From a virus: DNA of 64,000 nucleotides. How positions within the stretch are numbered: the stretch's first letter is position 1; the number at the start of each line of letters is the position of its first letter. The stretch spans positions 1 to 64,000 of IMG/VR virus record IMGVR_UViG_3300009314_000004; one strand, written 5' to 3'. Below, piece after piece: positions 31,950 through 41,860 of the stretch. A model generated the notes under the pieces. The model saw nothing but the letters and a program-made list of their open reading frames with translations. It searched no databases and was not told where the DNA came from. The position numbers and the translations under genes are program-made.

Positions 31950-34900
31950 TCATCGAGGAGGGCACCTCTACCCGCCAAGTACGGTCCACCGTCAGCTCAT
32001 CGCCAAACCGCAAGTGGCGGTTCCTCTCAAGGTCCTCATAGTACCAGAAAATCATCGTATCGGCATCGTAGTCGATACCCAACGGCGTGAGCACCCCCAG
32101 GATGTCTGAGAGCCGCACCGGCCGCCCGCTAGTTACCAGTTCAATAACCCGCTCCCTGATCCTCGCCTGCGCCGACGGGATCACGGCGTCGGTGTCCCCC
32201 GTGTAGATGACCGGGCCCACCCCTACTTGCAGCAGCGGCTTTTGCTTCCCCATCATGTTGTCGGCCGTGGCTCGCACGGAGGAGGAGGACAGGACCGCCT
32301 GTACGCTCTCAACGACCGGCGCCTCATAATAGTGGATGTCGAAGGCGTAGCGAGCCACAATGATGTCGTTCCCGTTCTCGTCTACCACGTAGGGGGACAG
32401 GTACATGTGTGGGTCCTCGTTGGCCCCAAACGAGTACTCCTTGTCGGTGGAGAGGCTGAAACCCGCCATGTAGTAGAAGTCCTGAATGCCGAGGTATGTG
32501 TTCCCCGCCAGAAAGGAGGAGGGGGCGTCCTGCATGGATTGCACCTCCACGTCCATGTAGTAGAACCCGTACTCCGTGTTGAGGGCCATCTCTGCCGGCG
32601 TCAGTGACACCACCCCGGTCCGTATGAAGACGCCGACCATCGCTTGGTCACCGGTGGCCCCACTGGAGAATACTGTGTCCACCGTGAACGAGGTCTCGTC
32701 TATGCTGATGATGGTGTGGTTCCCTTTGAGTTCCTCATTGAGGGTGTCGTTGGTCATGTTGGCCAACAGCCCCAAGTCGGTGACGGCGGTGCCCCCGGTT
32801 ACGGTCACCTTCTGCGTGGAGACCAGGTACATACGGAACAGGTCCCCTTGGGCCCGCACGATGACGTCGATGCCGAACCCGTCCTCAATTTGCCCGGAGA
32901 TGCCGTCGGCGTCATCCAACGTGAGTGGGTCAGTGCCTACGAAGTAGATAGTCTTGGCGTTCCCGCCCACTGCCAACGTCAGCGACTTCCCGGCTACGTC
33001 ACAAGTCGAAGCGAGGGAGGAGCTGATGATAGCTGAGTACTTCAGCAGCACTATGTCCCCCGGCTTCAGGCGCAGCTCCCCAAAGTCAAGGGTAGCGGAG
33101 TTGGTACTGATGGTGCTGGTCGCCCCCCCACTGACGTCGATGACGAGCTCCGTATGCGCGTCCTCCAGGGTGTACAGCTCCTTGTGATCCATGTGGGGGC
33201 TGTAGGTGTAGGCCCCCAAGTAGAAGATTGTTGTCAGGGCGGGTGTGAACCACCCGACCATGGCCTCCAGCGGGTGCTCAAAGTAGAGTCGGACGGTGGC
33301 CACTTGCGCAGCGTGGATCTCGAAGGGGACGTCGTCCTCGTCCACTGTGGCGTACCCGTAGGGGGAGTACAGGATGTACGACTGCTCGTCGTCTACGCTG
33401 TACTCCGCCAGGAGGATGCGGGCGGAGTAGTTGTTGCCGGCCCCGTGGAGGATGAGTACGTCCCCCTCCTTGACCCCCATTTCCTCGACGTCTCCCGACC
33501 AGGCGAATAACCCCAAGCTATTACTGAACGCCCCGGCCGGCGGAGGCACCAGGTGAGCAACGCTGCCCAGGTAGTCCCCCAATGACCCCTCCTCTTCATC
33601 CGGCGGGATGATGACATTGGGGCCGTCGGTGACACTGTCGCCCATTACTCGGCAGGCTAGGGGGTCCCGGTAGTACAGGTTGATAGCGGTAGTCCCGGTG
33701 GCCGCCCGTAACTCGACGTGGTCGATACGGGAGATAGGAGCGTTCACCCCCGCGTCAGTGGAATAAATCTCGTACTCTACGTCCGTGTCGAACCCGCTCA
33801 CAGTAGTGGTCAATAGGACGATGAGCCCTCCGCTGTGGAGGGACTGAATTTCGTAGGCCCCCTTCCCTATGTCCGACAAGATTTCGAGGGTGTCCCCCGG
33901 TACCGTAGACGCGGGGGCAGCCGTCCCCAGGATGACGTACTTGGAGAACCCCACGGTCCCGTCCGTCCCCGCCTTCTTCAAGTTCTTGACGGAGAGCAAG
34001 TCCACTTCGTGGTTGACGTACAAGGTGACCGGCTGGTTGGTGCCGGAGTCCCCCATGTCCTCACTCAGGCGGGCCCCGGTTTCGGACAGCGCCAGCACCC
34101 GGTACACCTGGCGGGGGTCACGATCGTCGATCTCCAACGTAATGATGCTGGGGATCATCGCTGAGTAGTCTTCAGTGGGGTCCGGGTAGCCCGCTGCCAG
34201 GTCCGAATTGAAAACGACGGATGCCAACGTCATCGTGTCGTTCCCTGAGGTCCACGTGGCCAACGCTGTGGCGTAGGGAACCAAGTCGTACACTCCGTCG
34301 AAGGCGCCCACCGAGGCTTCCTCTGTCGTGTGCATGTAGACATCTGTGCAGCCGCCCAAATGGAGGGTGCCGCTCTCCGTGGACTGTGCAGTCCCATCCG
34401 GGAGCATGGCAGTGATGAGGAAGTCGTTGGCGGTGGCCACTCGTCGAGCTTGCCAGTACCCTGTGGTGCCCCCTGCCAAGCTCAGCAAATTGGAGGGGTC
34501 GACCAGAATAACCCAATCCAAGTTGTCCTGAGGGGTGAGGTCGTCATCGTACTCCCCGTCGGCTCGACGGTAGACTACCCAGTCGGTGAACAGGAGGGCG
34601 TTCCCCGGGCCGTAGATGGTGTAGTCATTCCCGGCGGCAAACAGCCCGCTCCACTCGGCGCTTTCCAGAATAAGAGCGGACACCGTGAAGGTATCCACTG
34701 TGGCGAATCGGTCAACGTCAGCGTCGAAATAAAGGTCCCCTTGCTGCACCCCATTCGCTACGAAGTTCCCATCGGCGTCTGTGATTGCGTAAGATGCGGG
34801 GGTAACCGTGTCCGCTACTCCTGAACAACGCACTGTCGGAGAAGCCGGTGCCGACGCTGGGTCGACCTTAGTCAAGTAGAGGCGGCCGGAGGATACGTAG

Positions 34901-36414
34901 GATACATTGAACTCCACGGGAAGCCCCGCCACCATCCCCACCAGGCGGTCCCCTACCTGTACGGGTTTTGTGGCAGTGAAGTCGATTTGGTTCGCTCCAA
35001 TGGCGGCAGTAAACTCAATGGCCCCGCCCCTATGCAGAGCTAAGTAATTAGTCTCCGACGGGTCCGCATTGGTAGGGCTCATCTTGATGATTTCGATGGG
35101 GCCCTTTATCACCGCCATGTAATTCCCGCCAATGATGGGGACGTCGAGGATAGTATGCTCGTCGTAGGTCACCCCATTGTAGATAAGAAGGAGATCCCCC
35201 GCTTCAACCAGGGACATATTCTCCCCAGCTTCCATCAGCCCCACGTAGTGGGGGATGACGCAGCCGTTAGGGGCCGTGTACTCCACCGAGGTGGAGCCTG
35301 CTTCCCCCCAGGGACAGTCGGCGGGGGTGTAGCTATCGAAGTCCGCCGACCCGGCGCCCAACGTAGTTATGGTGTACTCGAACCCGTTGATGACTATCTT
35401 GGTAGGAGCGTAGCCTTCACTGATGTTGGGCGGCATAACGGCGGAGAAGTCCCCCGTGATCTGGTAGGCGTAGGGGATGGTCGCCAGGGTCCCGCTGCCG
35501 GGGGCCCACGCCACCAATGTCCCCGTCCCGTTGCCTACTGGCAAGGTCGCCAAAGTCGTAGCCGTGTACGTCAGGATGTCCCGGTACATGAGGATGTCGC
35601 CGTTGCCCACCACGAAAATCTCGGAGATGGCCGGGAACAACTCCATAACTCGGGAGATGATGCCGGAAGAGGTAATAGGGGCATGCTCTGACACCCAATC
35701 CGTGAGGCGGTCCACGTACTCGTCAATGGTCTCCCGGTTGGTGCCGGGCGTCGCCGAGGAGGGGTTCGACGCCCACACGGCGCCTACCACGCCGCTGACT
35801 CCGATGATCTGAGTCGGGCCGATATTGTAGGCCTCCCCCTCTTCCACGGCTTCGAACGTGGCTTCGACGTAGTAGTAGTTCCTATCCCGGTTCTGCGCCA
35901 CCTGCTCGGGGGTGAACTTGTAGAACTCAATGGGCATATAGCTGAGCCCCCCCGCAGTGTAGGCGGAGGCGCCGAAGTTCACCTCGATGACCCGGGGGGC
36001 GCGGGCATACAGACGGACAGTAACCCGAGCTTTTGAGCCCTGCTGCCGCATGACTTGGAAGACGCTGGCCAGCCCCTCTATCTCCTCCTCCGTGAGGTAG
36101 TCCTTGTAGTAGAGGCTCTGCGCCATTTTCAACCGGAGGATCTCCCGGCGCAGGGGGTCGATGATCACCTTGAAAGGGGTGACCACGATGTCGGAGTAGG
36201 CGCTGAGCTCCGTGAAGTCCATCTCCGGGAACTCCGACTGGAGCAAGTCCACTACAAAGTCCTTGACGTCGGGAGTGTATGGATCGTCCCCGAACCGTTC
36301 CACCAGGGGGGCGATGACCTTGGTGTAAACGGCCGACCCCTCGGCGGTGGGGATGGACTCGTCGTACTCTGTGTAGAGCTCCTGTACGAATTGTATGAGT
36401 TTGTCCCTCTCCAT
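31930..36414 (-). CDS. BaseplateJ/gp6-like baseplate protein (1494 aa)
   Basis: A very large relative of the BaseplateJ family (usually 300-700 aa). The N-terminal part has the family hallmarks: EGEAYNIGPTQIIGV (the A-x-G-x-x-YN region), then WASNPSSATPGTNRETIDEY with the NP-x-x-x-x-GT-x-x-E signature and a following helix EYVDRLTDWV. The C-terminus, RERVIELVTSGRPVRLSDIL, matches the end of BaseplateJ proteins. Between them, about 1000 residues of beta-rich modules are inserted. It would form the baseplate wedge or ring. GGAGG eight bases upstream supports the start. Confidence 0.82.
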   Translation of the reverse strand: MERDKLIQFVQELYTEYDESIPTAEGSAVYTKVIAPLVERFGDDPYTPDVKDFVVDLLQSEFPEMDFTELSAYSDIVVTPFKVIIDPLRREILRLKMAQSLYYKDYLTEEEIEGLASVFQVMRQQGSKARVTVRLYARAPRVIEVNFGASAYTAGGLSYMPIEFYKFTPEQVAQNRDRNYYYVEATFEAVEEGEAYNIGPTQIIGVSGVVGAVWASNPSSATPGTNRETIDEYVDRLTDWVSEHAPITSSGIISRVMELFPAISEIFVVGNGDILMYRDILTYTATTLATLPVGNGTGTLVAWAPGSGTLATIPYAYQITGDFSAVMPPNISEGYAPTKIVINGFEYTITTLGAGSADFDSYTPADCPWGEAGSTSVEYTAPNGCVIPHYVGLMEAGENMSLVEAGDLLLIYNGVTYDEHTILDVPIIGGNYMAVIKGPIEIIKMSPTNADPSETNYLALHRGGAIEFTAAIGANQIDFTATKPVQVGDRLVGMVAGLPVEFNVSYVSSGRLYLTKVDPASAPASPTVRCSGVADTVTPASYAITDADGNFVANGVQQGDLYFDADVDRFATVDTFTVSALILESAEWSGLFAAGNDYTIYGPGNALLFTDWVVYRRADGEYDDDLTPQDNLDWVILVDPSNLLSLAGGTTGYWQARRVATANDFLITAMLPDGTAQSTESGTLHLGGCTDVYMHTTEEASVGAFDGVYDLVPYATALATWTSGNDTMTLASVVFNSDLAAGYPDPTEDYSAMIPSIITLEIDDRDPRQVYRVLALSETGARLSEDMGDSGTNQPVTLYVNHEVDLLSVKNLKKAGTDGTVGFSKYVILGTAAPASTVPGDTLEILSDIGKGAYEIQSLHSGGLIVLLTTTVSGFDTDVEYEIYSTDAGVNAPISRIDHVELRAATGTTAINLYYRDPLACRVMGDSVTDGPNVIIPPDEEEGSLGDYLGSVAHLVPPPAGAFSNSLGLFAWSGDVEEMGVKEGDVLILHGAGNNYSARILLAEYSVDDEQSYILYSPYGYATVDEDDVPFEIHAAQVATVRLYFEHPLEAMVGWFTPALTTIFYLGAYTYSPHMDHKELYTLEDAHTELVIDVSGGATSTISTNSATLDFGELRLKPGDIVLLKYSAIISSSLASTCDVAGKSLTLAVGGNAKTIYFVGTDPLTLDDADGISGQIEDGFGIDVIVRAQGDLFRMYLVSTQKVTVTGGTAVTDLGLLANMTNDTLNEELKGNHTIISIDETSFTVDTVFSSGATGDQAMVGVFIRTGVVSLTPAEMALNTEYGFYYMDVEVQSMQDAPSSFLAGNTYLGIQDFYYMAGFSLSTDKEYSFGANEDPHMYLSPYVVDENGNDIIVARYAFDIHYYEAPVVESVQAVLSSSSVRATADNMMGKQKPLLQVGVGPVIYTGDTDAVIPSAQARIRERVIELVTSGRPVRLSDILGVLTPLGIDYDADTMIFWYYEDLERNRHLRFGDELTVDRTWRVEVPSSMIIFAGS

Positions 36415-36417
36415 CCC

Positions 36418-37047
36418 TTATACCTCCGTCGAAAGGTGCACCAGCAAGCTCCCGGCTCGAGTAATAGCCCGCATGTACACGGCGACGGACAACGTCCCCG
36501 GCAAAGTGAGAAGTGTCAACACCTCCAAGGACTCGAGGGTTTCATTGTTCATGAGGTTTTCCTGGCCCCGCTGAGTGGTCAAGATGGTTTCTTCCATCCT
36601 TTTTACCCGCTCCGTAATGAGGTAAGGGAGGCCCTCCAGCCCCACTTCGTTCATGTCCGTCTGCGTTACCAGTATCCCCACCCCGCTATGGTCCATAATG
36701 GAGCCAACTTCCGTCAACCACAAGCGGCAGATCAGCTGCAACAGTCGGTCCGGCCCAGCGAGGAACTGGCTGGGCTCCAGGGTAACCTGCACCCCTGCCG
36801 AATGTAAGGAGTAAGGCTCTACGTACACGGAGATGCGTCCGAAGTCGGGGACTGGGGGGAGGGCCCGAATCTTATTGGGACCCATCAGTACCCAAGTGGT
36901 GACGGAAATACCATCCAGGTAGATGGCAGTGACGTCCTTGATCTCATCCCGAACGTATATGTCCAATGAAGGCGGGGTCATGCTGACCCACTGCAACTTC
37001 AAAATGGTGGCTTTCGCTACTGGCCGAGTGGCTCGCAGGTCATGCAC
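36418..37047 (-). CDS. baseplate-associated protein (209 aa)
   Basis: Just upstream of the BaseplateJ-like gene. The N-terminal half is beta-rich (MTPPSLDIYVRDEIKDVTAI). In the C-terminal half, RLLQLICRLWLTEVGSIMDH followed by SGVGILV loosely recalls the gp25-like baseplate wedge pattern (L-x-T-x-x-GE), but the key glutamate context is changed, so family assignment is uncertain. Position directly before gp6-like supports a wedge component. It starts after GAGG and overlaps the small gene upstream by eight bases. Confidence 0.7.
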   Translation of the reverse strand: MHDLRATRPVAKATILKLQWVSMTPPSLDIYVRDEIKDVTAIYLDGISVTTWVLMGPNKIRALPPVPDFGRISVYVEPYSLHSAGVQVTLEPSQFLAGPDRLLQLICRLWLTEVGSIMDHSGVGILVTQTDMNEVGLEGLPYLITERVKRMEETILTTQRGQENLMNNETLESLEVLTLLTLPGTLSVAVYMRAITRAGSLLVHLSTEV

Positions 37048-37234
37048 CGAGCACCTCGTCGCACACCTGAATGATCATCACCAGCTCCTCCTCCGCCCGC
37101 AGGAGGTCCTGATACCTCCGCAGGGCGGCTTGGAAGGGAGACTGCCGCACAGTAGCCGCCCGACTGCGCAAAGAAGGAGCTAAGCTCAAGATGAGCTGAA
37201 CTTTCCCCGCAAGGTCGTCCGCAACTGCCGTCAT
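37040..37234 (-). CDS. small helical protein (64 aa)
   Basis: A 64-residue all-helical protein (AVADDLAGKVQLILSLAPSL; ALRRYQDLLRAEEELVMIIQ) linked to neighbours by overlaps on both sides, ATGA with the 885-aa gene. GGAG eight bases before ATG supports it. It may be a small baseplate assembly factor; unrecognised. Confidence 0.65.
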   Translation of the reverse strand: MTAVADDLAGKVQLILSLAPSLRSRAATVRQSPFQAALRRYQDLLRAEEELVMIIQVCDEVLGA

Positions 37235-39888
37235 TTCACGTACTCCGTCTCATCTTCCAAGGAATACTCTACACCATCTGCGTTAGGATTCAACCTTTGC
37301 GTGGTCGCATCGTCCGGATCGTCCCCTTCATATCCGAAAAGCTGCTCAAAAGAGCCCCCCGGCATGGGGGATGCCGCAACTATCTCCGCATCCCCCTCAT
37401 TGGCAATGAAGAACCGGTCGAACCACGCCCGGTCCAGGGCGCCTCCCAGCACCTTTTTGCTCTGGTCCTCCAGGTACTCTCTAACTCCGGTAGCGGCCCC
37501 CACGGGGGCGTAGAGGAAGTCGTTGTCTACGAATTGGTCGAGCAAAGCTATGTAGGCCATAAGGGCCGCAGCCAAAGCAGCCTGCGCCATTGCTGGGGAG
37601 GGCGTCGTCGCGCCAAAAGGGGCAGAGGTGCGGTAGGCGTCCAGGTCCTGAAGGTAGGGGATGCCTTGCGCAGCGAAGCCGCCATAAGCCTGGTACGTTC
37701 CCGGCGTTGCCAACAGGTCGAACATGGCAAGGGGAACGTCGTCAGCCATCTCCATGAAGGTGTCAGTGAGGGCCGCCACGTAGGTCAACACAGGCCAAGT
37801 CGCCCCCAACGTGAACAGGTACTGCACATCCTCGTATTTGGGCGGGGTACTGCCAGTTGGGTCCCACCCACTGGGGAACTCAGCCGTAGCGGGAATGGTG
37901 AACGCTTCGTAGTAAGGCTGGGGGTACACTGAGGGTGTGAACGCTTCCTCCCCAGGTAACGGGAGAGGAACGTTCAGCAGCCAGTCCCCCTTCCTCACGG
38001 AGGACTTCCCCAGCACTGTCGTAACCAGGGAGAACCGGCGGGTGGTGGCGTAGGCATACCCCCCGTCGAACCCGTAAACATCCGCCCCGGAACCCCCCCA
38101 CTCCATGTACAGGACATTGGGGAGATCGTCGGTGATCAGGCGAACCTTAACCCGGTCTCGGCGGGCCTTGACTTCAAAGGTTCCCGGGCCGCCCCCGACG
38201 GTGGGGTCACGGAGCAAAGTGACGCTGGTGTCCCCTACTGAAAGTATCGGGTAAGCCCGCCATTGCTTCTCTCCGAGCTCCCTCAGGAGAACTACCCAGT
38301 CCAGGGCGATGCTGGTGAAAGCATAGGGGACTATGGCGCTGTTCAGGGTGAGCGTCTGCATAGCAGACTCGGTCGACTGGTCCGAACGGATGAAATCCAG
38401 AATGGGGGTGTCCTCCAAGTAAATGGACTCTCCCCAAGCTACTTCAGGCAAGTCAAAGGGATTAGAGGACACGCGCAGGAAGGCCCAATCTCCATAGTCG
38501 TCGACATAGGCATGGAGGTTGCTCCCGAGCACCTCCCCATGGAAGGGCGCCCCCAACGCCTCAATGGCCGCCGCTAGCTGCGTCGGGGTGTACGTCCCCG
38601 GGACCAACGACAGGTCTGCGCTTGACGTATACGTAGTAAACGTGGTGACCTGGTTATCATCCGTCCCGTACTGAATGGCCTCCTCCGGGTCGATATTCAA
38701 GTAGTCGTAACTACGGGGGTACCCATTGACCGTCCCATACCAGGACAGGTAGTCTTCGGAGGATTCTCCCAACGTAGTCACCGTCACTACCGTCCCCGCT
38801 GAGGTCACCACTACTCCGTCGTCGCCGGCGGCCGGCAGAAAGCCCTGCAACGCCGCCACGATGTTTGCCACCGTCACTGCTGCCCCCAAAGGAGTGGTGC
38901 CGGAGTAGGTGCTCCCATTGATGATCATGGAGAAGTCGGAACCGAAGTGGATTGTCCCCAGGATGGCCCCAACGAACGTCATGGTTGGGCAGTAGATGAA
39001 CGCCTCCCCCACTGATTCGACCAGGTGCCATTGGTCGCCCGGGGGGAGGGCGGGGACATTGAGCCAATCCCCCGCCGAGATACTTGCGGCATCAGCTACT
39101 TGCACGAAGCCGCCAGCTACAGCGTTCATCGCCACCGGGCCGTACCGAATGGTGTTGACGGGGTCTGCAAGCACGTCGAACGAAAGGATTGCCGCCCCCG
39201 CTTCGGTGATGGTGACATCGCTACTGGTCCCGAACATAGCCGGGGGGGATGCTGTCGGCATTGCCCAAGTCGTCAGTGTCCCCCAGTTCACCGCTACCGA
39301 GAACTGGTCCCCCGGCGCCGACGGGAAGGGGCCGGTACGCCCGACGATCTCCCCTTTGGTGATGGGCCCAAGGGGAACCAGCGCCCCGGTGTACTTGGGT
39401 TGCAAATACGAGTCGTTCCAGGACAGCCCCAGCAGGTTCCTGTAAACGTTGAAGTGCTCCTCGAGCCCCTCCTCTTTGCAGTACTCAAGCAGGGGAGCCA
39501 GAGTGATAGCGTCCGCCCCATTCAGGATGCCCGAAGTTTGAAAGATAGTGCCCCAATTGCTCAACTTCTGATGGTTGCGGTTGAACTCGTCCCAAACGAT
39601 GGCCTTGTACCTTGTGCTCTCCTCCAAGGTAGCGGCGGCCTGGTTCAGGGCGCTCTCCAGGTCTTCGGCGGTCACTTCCGCTGTGTAATGAACGTAAGTG
39701 GGGGAGTTCAGAACGTCCAGGAGCGACTCGGCTGCAATCTTCTGGTCGGCGGCTACCCGGCAAGCCCAGGAGAAGGATTGCGCTTGAACATGGAGGATAC
39801 TGTCAGGGTCAAGGAGAAAATTGACCAGCAATGAGCACCTGGCGGCCGCCACCGGGCCGAACTTGTCTAATTGTTCCGGGCGGATCAC
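37231..39888 (-). CDS. virion structural protein, baseplate region (885 aa)
   Basis: An 885-residue protein starting with GTG (GGAGG four bases upstream, GTGA overlap with the previous gene). Residues 1-165 are helical (AESLLDVLNSPTYVHYTAEV; LNQAAATLEESTRYKAIVWD). The middle is beta-rich, including DFSMIINGSTYSGTTPLGAA then VTVANIVAALQGFLPA, a unit resembling ones in the sheath and 1401-aa protein. The C-terminal 200 residues are helical again. It lies among baseplate genes and probably belongs to the baseplate. No enzyme motif is seen. Confidence 0.75.
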   Translation of the reverse strand: MIRPEQLDKFGPVAAARCSLLVNFLLDPDSILHVQAQSFSWACRVAADQKIAAESLLDVLNSPTYVHYTAEVTAEDLESALNQAAATLEESTRYKAIVWDEFNRNHQKLSNWGTIFQTSGILNGADAITLAPLLEYCKEEGLEEHFNVYRNLLGLSWNDSYLQPKYTGALVPLGPITKGEIVGRTGPFPSAPGDQFSVAVNWGTLTTWAMPTASPPAMFGTSSDVTITEAGAAILSFDVLADPVNTIRYGPVAMNAVAGGFVQVADAASISAGDWLNVPALPPGDQWHLVESVGEAFIYCPTMTFVGAILGTIHFGSDFSMIINGSTYSGTTPLGAAVTVANIVAALQGFLPAAGDDGVVVTSAGTVVTVTTLGESSEDYLSWYGTVNGYPRSYDYLNIDPEEAIQYGTDDNQVTTFTTYTSSADLSLVPGTYTPTQLAAAIEALGAPFHGEVLGSNLHAYVDDYGDWAFLRVSSNPFDLPEVAWGESIYLEDTPILDFIRSDQSTESAMQTLTLNSAIVPYAFTSIALDWVVLLRELGEKQWRAYPILSVGDTSVTLLRDPTVGGGPGTFEVKARRDRVKVRLITDDLPNVLYMEWGGSGADVYGFDGGYAYATTRRFSLVTTVLGKSSVRKGDWLLNVPLPLPGEEAFTPSVYPQPYYEAFTIPATAEFPSGWDPTGSTPPKYEDVQYLFTLGATWPVLTYVAALTDTFMEMADDVPLAMFDLLATPGTYQAYGGFAAQGIPYLQDLDAYRTSAPFGATTPSPAMAQAALAAALMAYIALLDQFVDNDFLYAPVGAATGVREYLEDQSKKVLGGALDRAWFDRFFIANEGDAEIVAASPMPGGSFEQLFGYEGDDPDDATTQRLNPNADGVEYSLEDETEYVK

Positions 39889-40784
39889 GTGACCTCCACG
39901 GTTACCAAGGAGGCTACTTCGTCAATGGCGCCTTCCACCCCGAACAGCTGGGCGATGTTGGCGGAGATGACCGCCGTCCCCGCCCCCACCCCCTTGATGG
40001 TGATTATCCCGGCCCCCTTGGTCACGGTAGCCACCGAGTCGTCGCTGCTGACAAACTCCACACCTATGGTTTCCGCCGCTTCCGACAGTACCTGGTCAAT
40101 CAAGGAGGAGTCCTCCGCTGGGTCGAGGACCAACCCACTCAAGTAGCGCTCCGTGTAGGCTACCTCTTCTTCATCCCCCACCTCCAGGGACAACGTCGAC
40201 GAGGCCATCAGGAGGGTATCCAATAACGGGAACAGGACGTCCTGCAAGGCTGCAGAGGCGGCGTCCGGAACTATGATTTCCCAGGAGGGGAGGCGATGCA
40301 CGACCACCCGGTAACGCACCCCCCGAGGCAACTCCGCTATGGTTGGGACCGACGACTCGCAGCGAAGGACGGTGGAGACCGGGAAGTGAATGTCGGTCAA
40401 GCTCGACTCCCGAAACCCGAACTCGTCGCCCTGCTGAAGCTCGAACACCATCTGGTCGCTGGACTGGTAAGTGACGTACCCCCCGCAGAGGCACAGGTGA
40501 GGGTTGCTCACGGCGGGGAACACCACCTTGGTCACCGTTATCTCAAAATCATTGACGTCGGCGCCCACAGTCATAGCGTAGGGGGTGCTGGCTTCGTAGG
40601 CCCCGGTAGTAAGGAGGATACGTACGACGTAGTCCCCCTCCTCCAGCAGGAAGTCCGCCACGCCCAAGGCATCGGTGTCCTGGAAGGTGACCAATGCCCC
40701 ACCTTGGAACACCGCCACTCGGGCAATCAACGCTATGAGGGCATCAAATTGGTCTTTTACGGTTACGGTTACGGCTTTGCTCAT
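39885..40784 (-). CDS. virion protein with C-terminal BIG2-like Ig domain (299 aa)
   Basis: The N-terminal 80 residues resemble a carboxypeptidase-regulatory-like beta sandwich (DALGVADFLLEEGDYVVRIL). The C-terminal domain has the BIG2 pattern: VEFVSSDDSVATVTKG, then GIITIKGVGAGTAVISAN. Ig-like domains on tail and baseplate proteins commonly mediate weak surface binding. The gene is coupled to the 301-aa gene by a TGA overlap. An accessory baseplate or fibre role is inferred from domains and position. Confidence 0.75.
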   Translation of the reverse strand: MSKAVTVTVKDQFDALIALIARVAVFQGGALVTFQDTDALGVADFLLEEGDYVVRILLTTGAYEASTPYAMTVGADVNDFEITVTKVVFPAVSNPHLCLCGGYVTYQSSDQMVFELQQGDEFGFRESSLTDIHFPVSTVLRCESSVPTIAELPRGVRYRVVVHRLPSWEIIVPDAASAALQDVLFPLLDTLLMASSTLSLEVGDEEEVAYTERYLSGLVLDPAEDSSLIDQVLSEAAETIGVEFVSSDDSVATVTKGAGIITIKGVGAGTAVISANIAQLFGVEGAIDEVASLVTVEVT

Positions 40785-41686
40785 GAAGTCCTCTCTGCGT
40801 CTGGGTAGACAGTGTCCTGGACGTCGAAGTAGTCGTTCTCCCCCAGGTAGTCGGAGAGGTTGAAATCCTCCGCTGGAACAGTGAACCGACGCACGATGGA
40901 AGTGTTCTCCACCGAGACCTCCACTTCAATCCCAGGGACCAAGGCGATGGACGCCTCCCCTGTGGCCGACGTCTTGATCACCGTCCGCCCCTCCAAAGCG
41001 ATAAATTGCGCTGCCTCCACATGCTCAATGGGGGTCAAACAAGTGATGGCAATGTTCCGGAAAGCCACCGGGTCACCCCCCATGTCAACCAGGAAGGCGG
41101 ACAGGGTAACCAAGCTCACCGGGGGGATGTAGCCTATGTTCGGGACCTCGATGTACGACCCGGTCACCTCGGACAGGTACTCATCCTGGGTGCCGTCAAT
41201 GTCAAGCTCGTGGTTGTTGGTGTCGAAAGTGGCGCCGCTCTTGTACAAGCTGAATCGGTACTGCCCGTCCTCCAACTGGAAGGTGACCTGCCCATCAGCG
41301 TTGGTAACGGCGTACGTGATCAACTCCCGCCCCCCGTCCACCCATTGGGAAATGATGACTGTAATGTCGGCCATCTCAAGCCCGTCCTCGTCGACCACTG
41401 AAATGATGACGTCGTGGAGATAATCCGCCGACTCGTAAATGTAGATCGACTGGGTGTCCGTAGCCACCGTCTCCCCACCCAGTTGCACGTTCCAGGTGGC
41501 TGCGTAGCTGCCGGCTTCATCGAGGATGAGGGACCGCAAATATACCCCTTGCAACGTTGGGTGTTCGGTGCACGCATACTCCACCCCATCGACTGTCACC
41601 GTAACGGCCAACCCCGTGCGGTACTCGGGGTCCACGTAGGTCAAGGAGAGGGCTTTACCCATAATGCCTATTGTGGGAGCCAGCAT
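40781..41686 (-). CDS. virion protein with carboxypeptidase-regulatory-like beta domains (301 aa)
   Basis: A 301-residue protein built of beta-sandwich repeats: VIISVVDEDGLEMADITVII then TNADGQVTFQLEDGQYRFSL is a typical carboxypeptidase-regulatory-like unit, and a second lies near LVTLSAFLVDMGGDPVAFRN. The C-terminus ends YLGENDYFDVQDTVYPDAER. GGAGG five bases before ATG. It pairs with the following 299-aa gene and shares the same style of domain, suggesting related decoration or linker proteins of the baseplate. Confidence 0.74.
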   Translation of the reverse strand: MLAPTIGIMGKALSLTYVDPEYRTGLAVTVTVDGVEYACTEHPTLQGVYLRSLILDEAGSYAATWNVQLGGETVATDTQSIYIYESADYLHDVIISVVDEDGLEMADITVIISQWVDGGRELITYAVTNADGQVTFQLEDGQYRFSLYKSGATFDTNNHELDIDGTQDEYLSEVTGSYIEVPNIGYIPPVSLVTLSAFLVDMGGDPVAFRNIAITCLTPIEHVEAAQFIALEGRTVIKTSATGEASIALVPGIEVEVSVENTSIVRRFTVPAEDFNLSDYLGENDYFDVQDTVYPDAERTS

Positions 41687-41860
41687 CTACTCCTCCGCTG
41701 TCTGCGCCTGGTCAATGAGGCCCTGCACTTCATCGTACTTATCCTCCCGGGCCAAAATGTGGTCAAGGGCGTCCTTCTCCGCCCGGACCCGTTCGAGCTC
41801 CAGCTCGGCCCACTCTTTCACCGCTGTAGCTACCGCTTTGGCCTCCTCAAGGCTTGGCAT
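41687..41860 (-). CDS. small acidic coiled-coil protein (57 aa)
   Basis: A 57-residue reading frame exactly fills the gap between the 301-aa gene and the sigma factor gene. It begins MPSLEEAKAVATAVKEWAEL and is one long charged helix, probably coiled coil. On the minus strand AGGAGG and GAGG precede the ATG, its start overlaps the sigma-factor stop by 14 nt, and its TAG adjoins the next ATG. It is easily missed by length cut-offs. Because it is cotranslated with the sigma factor, a binding partner (for example anti-sigma) is possible, without direct evidence. Confidence 0.72.
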   Translation of the reverse strand: MPSLEEAKAVATAVKEWAELELERVRAEKDALDHILAREDKYDEVQGLIDQAQTAEE

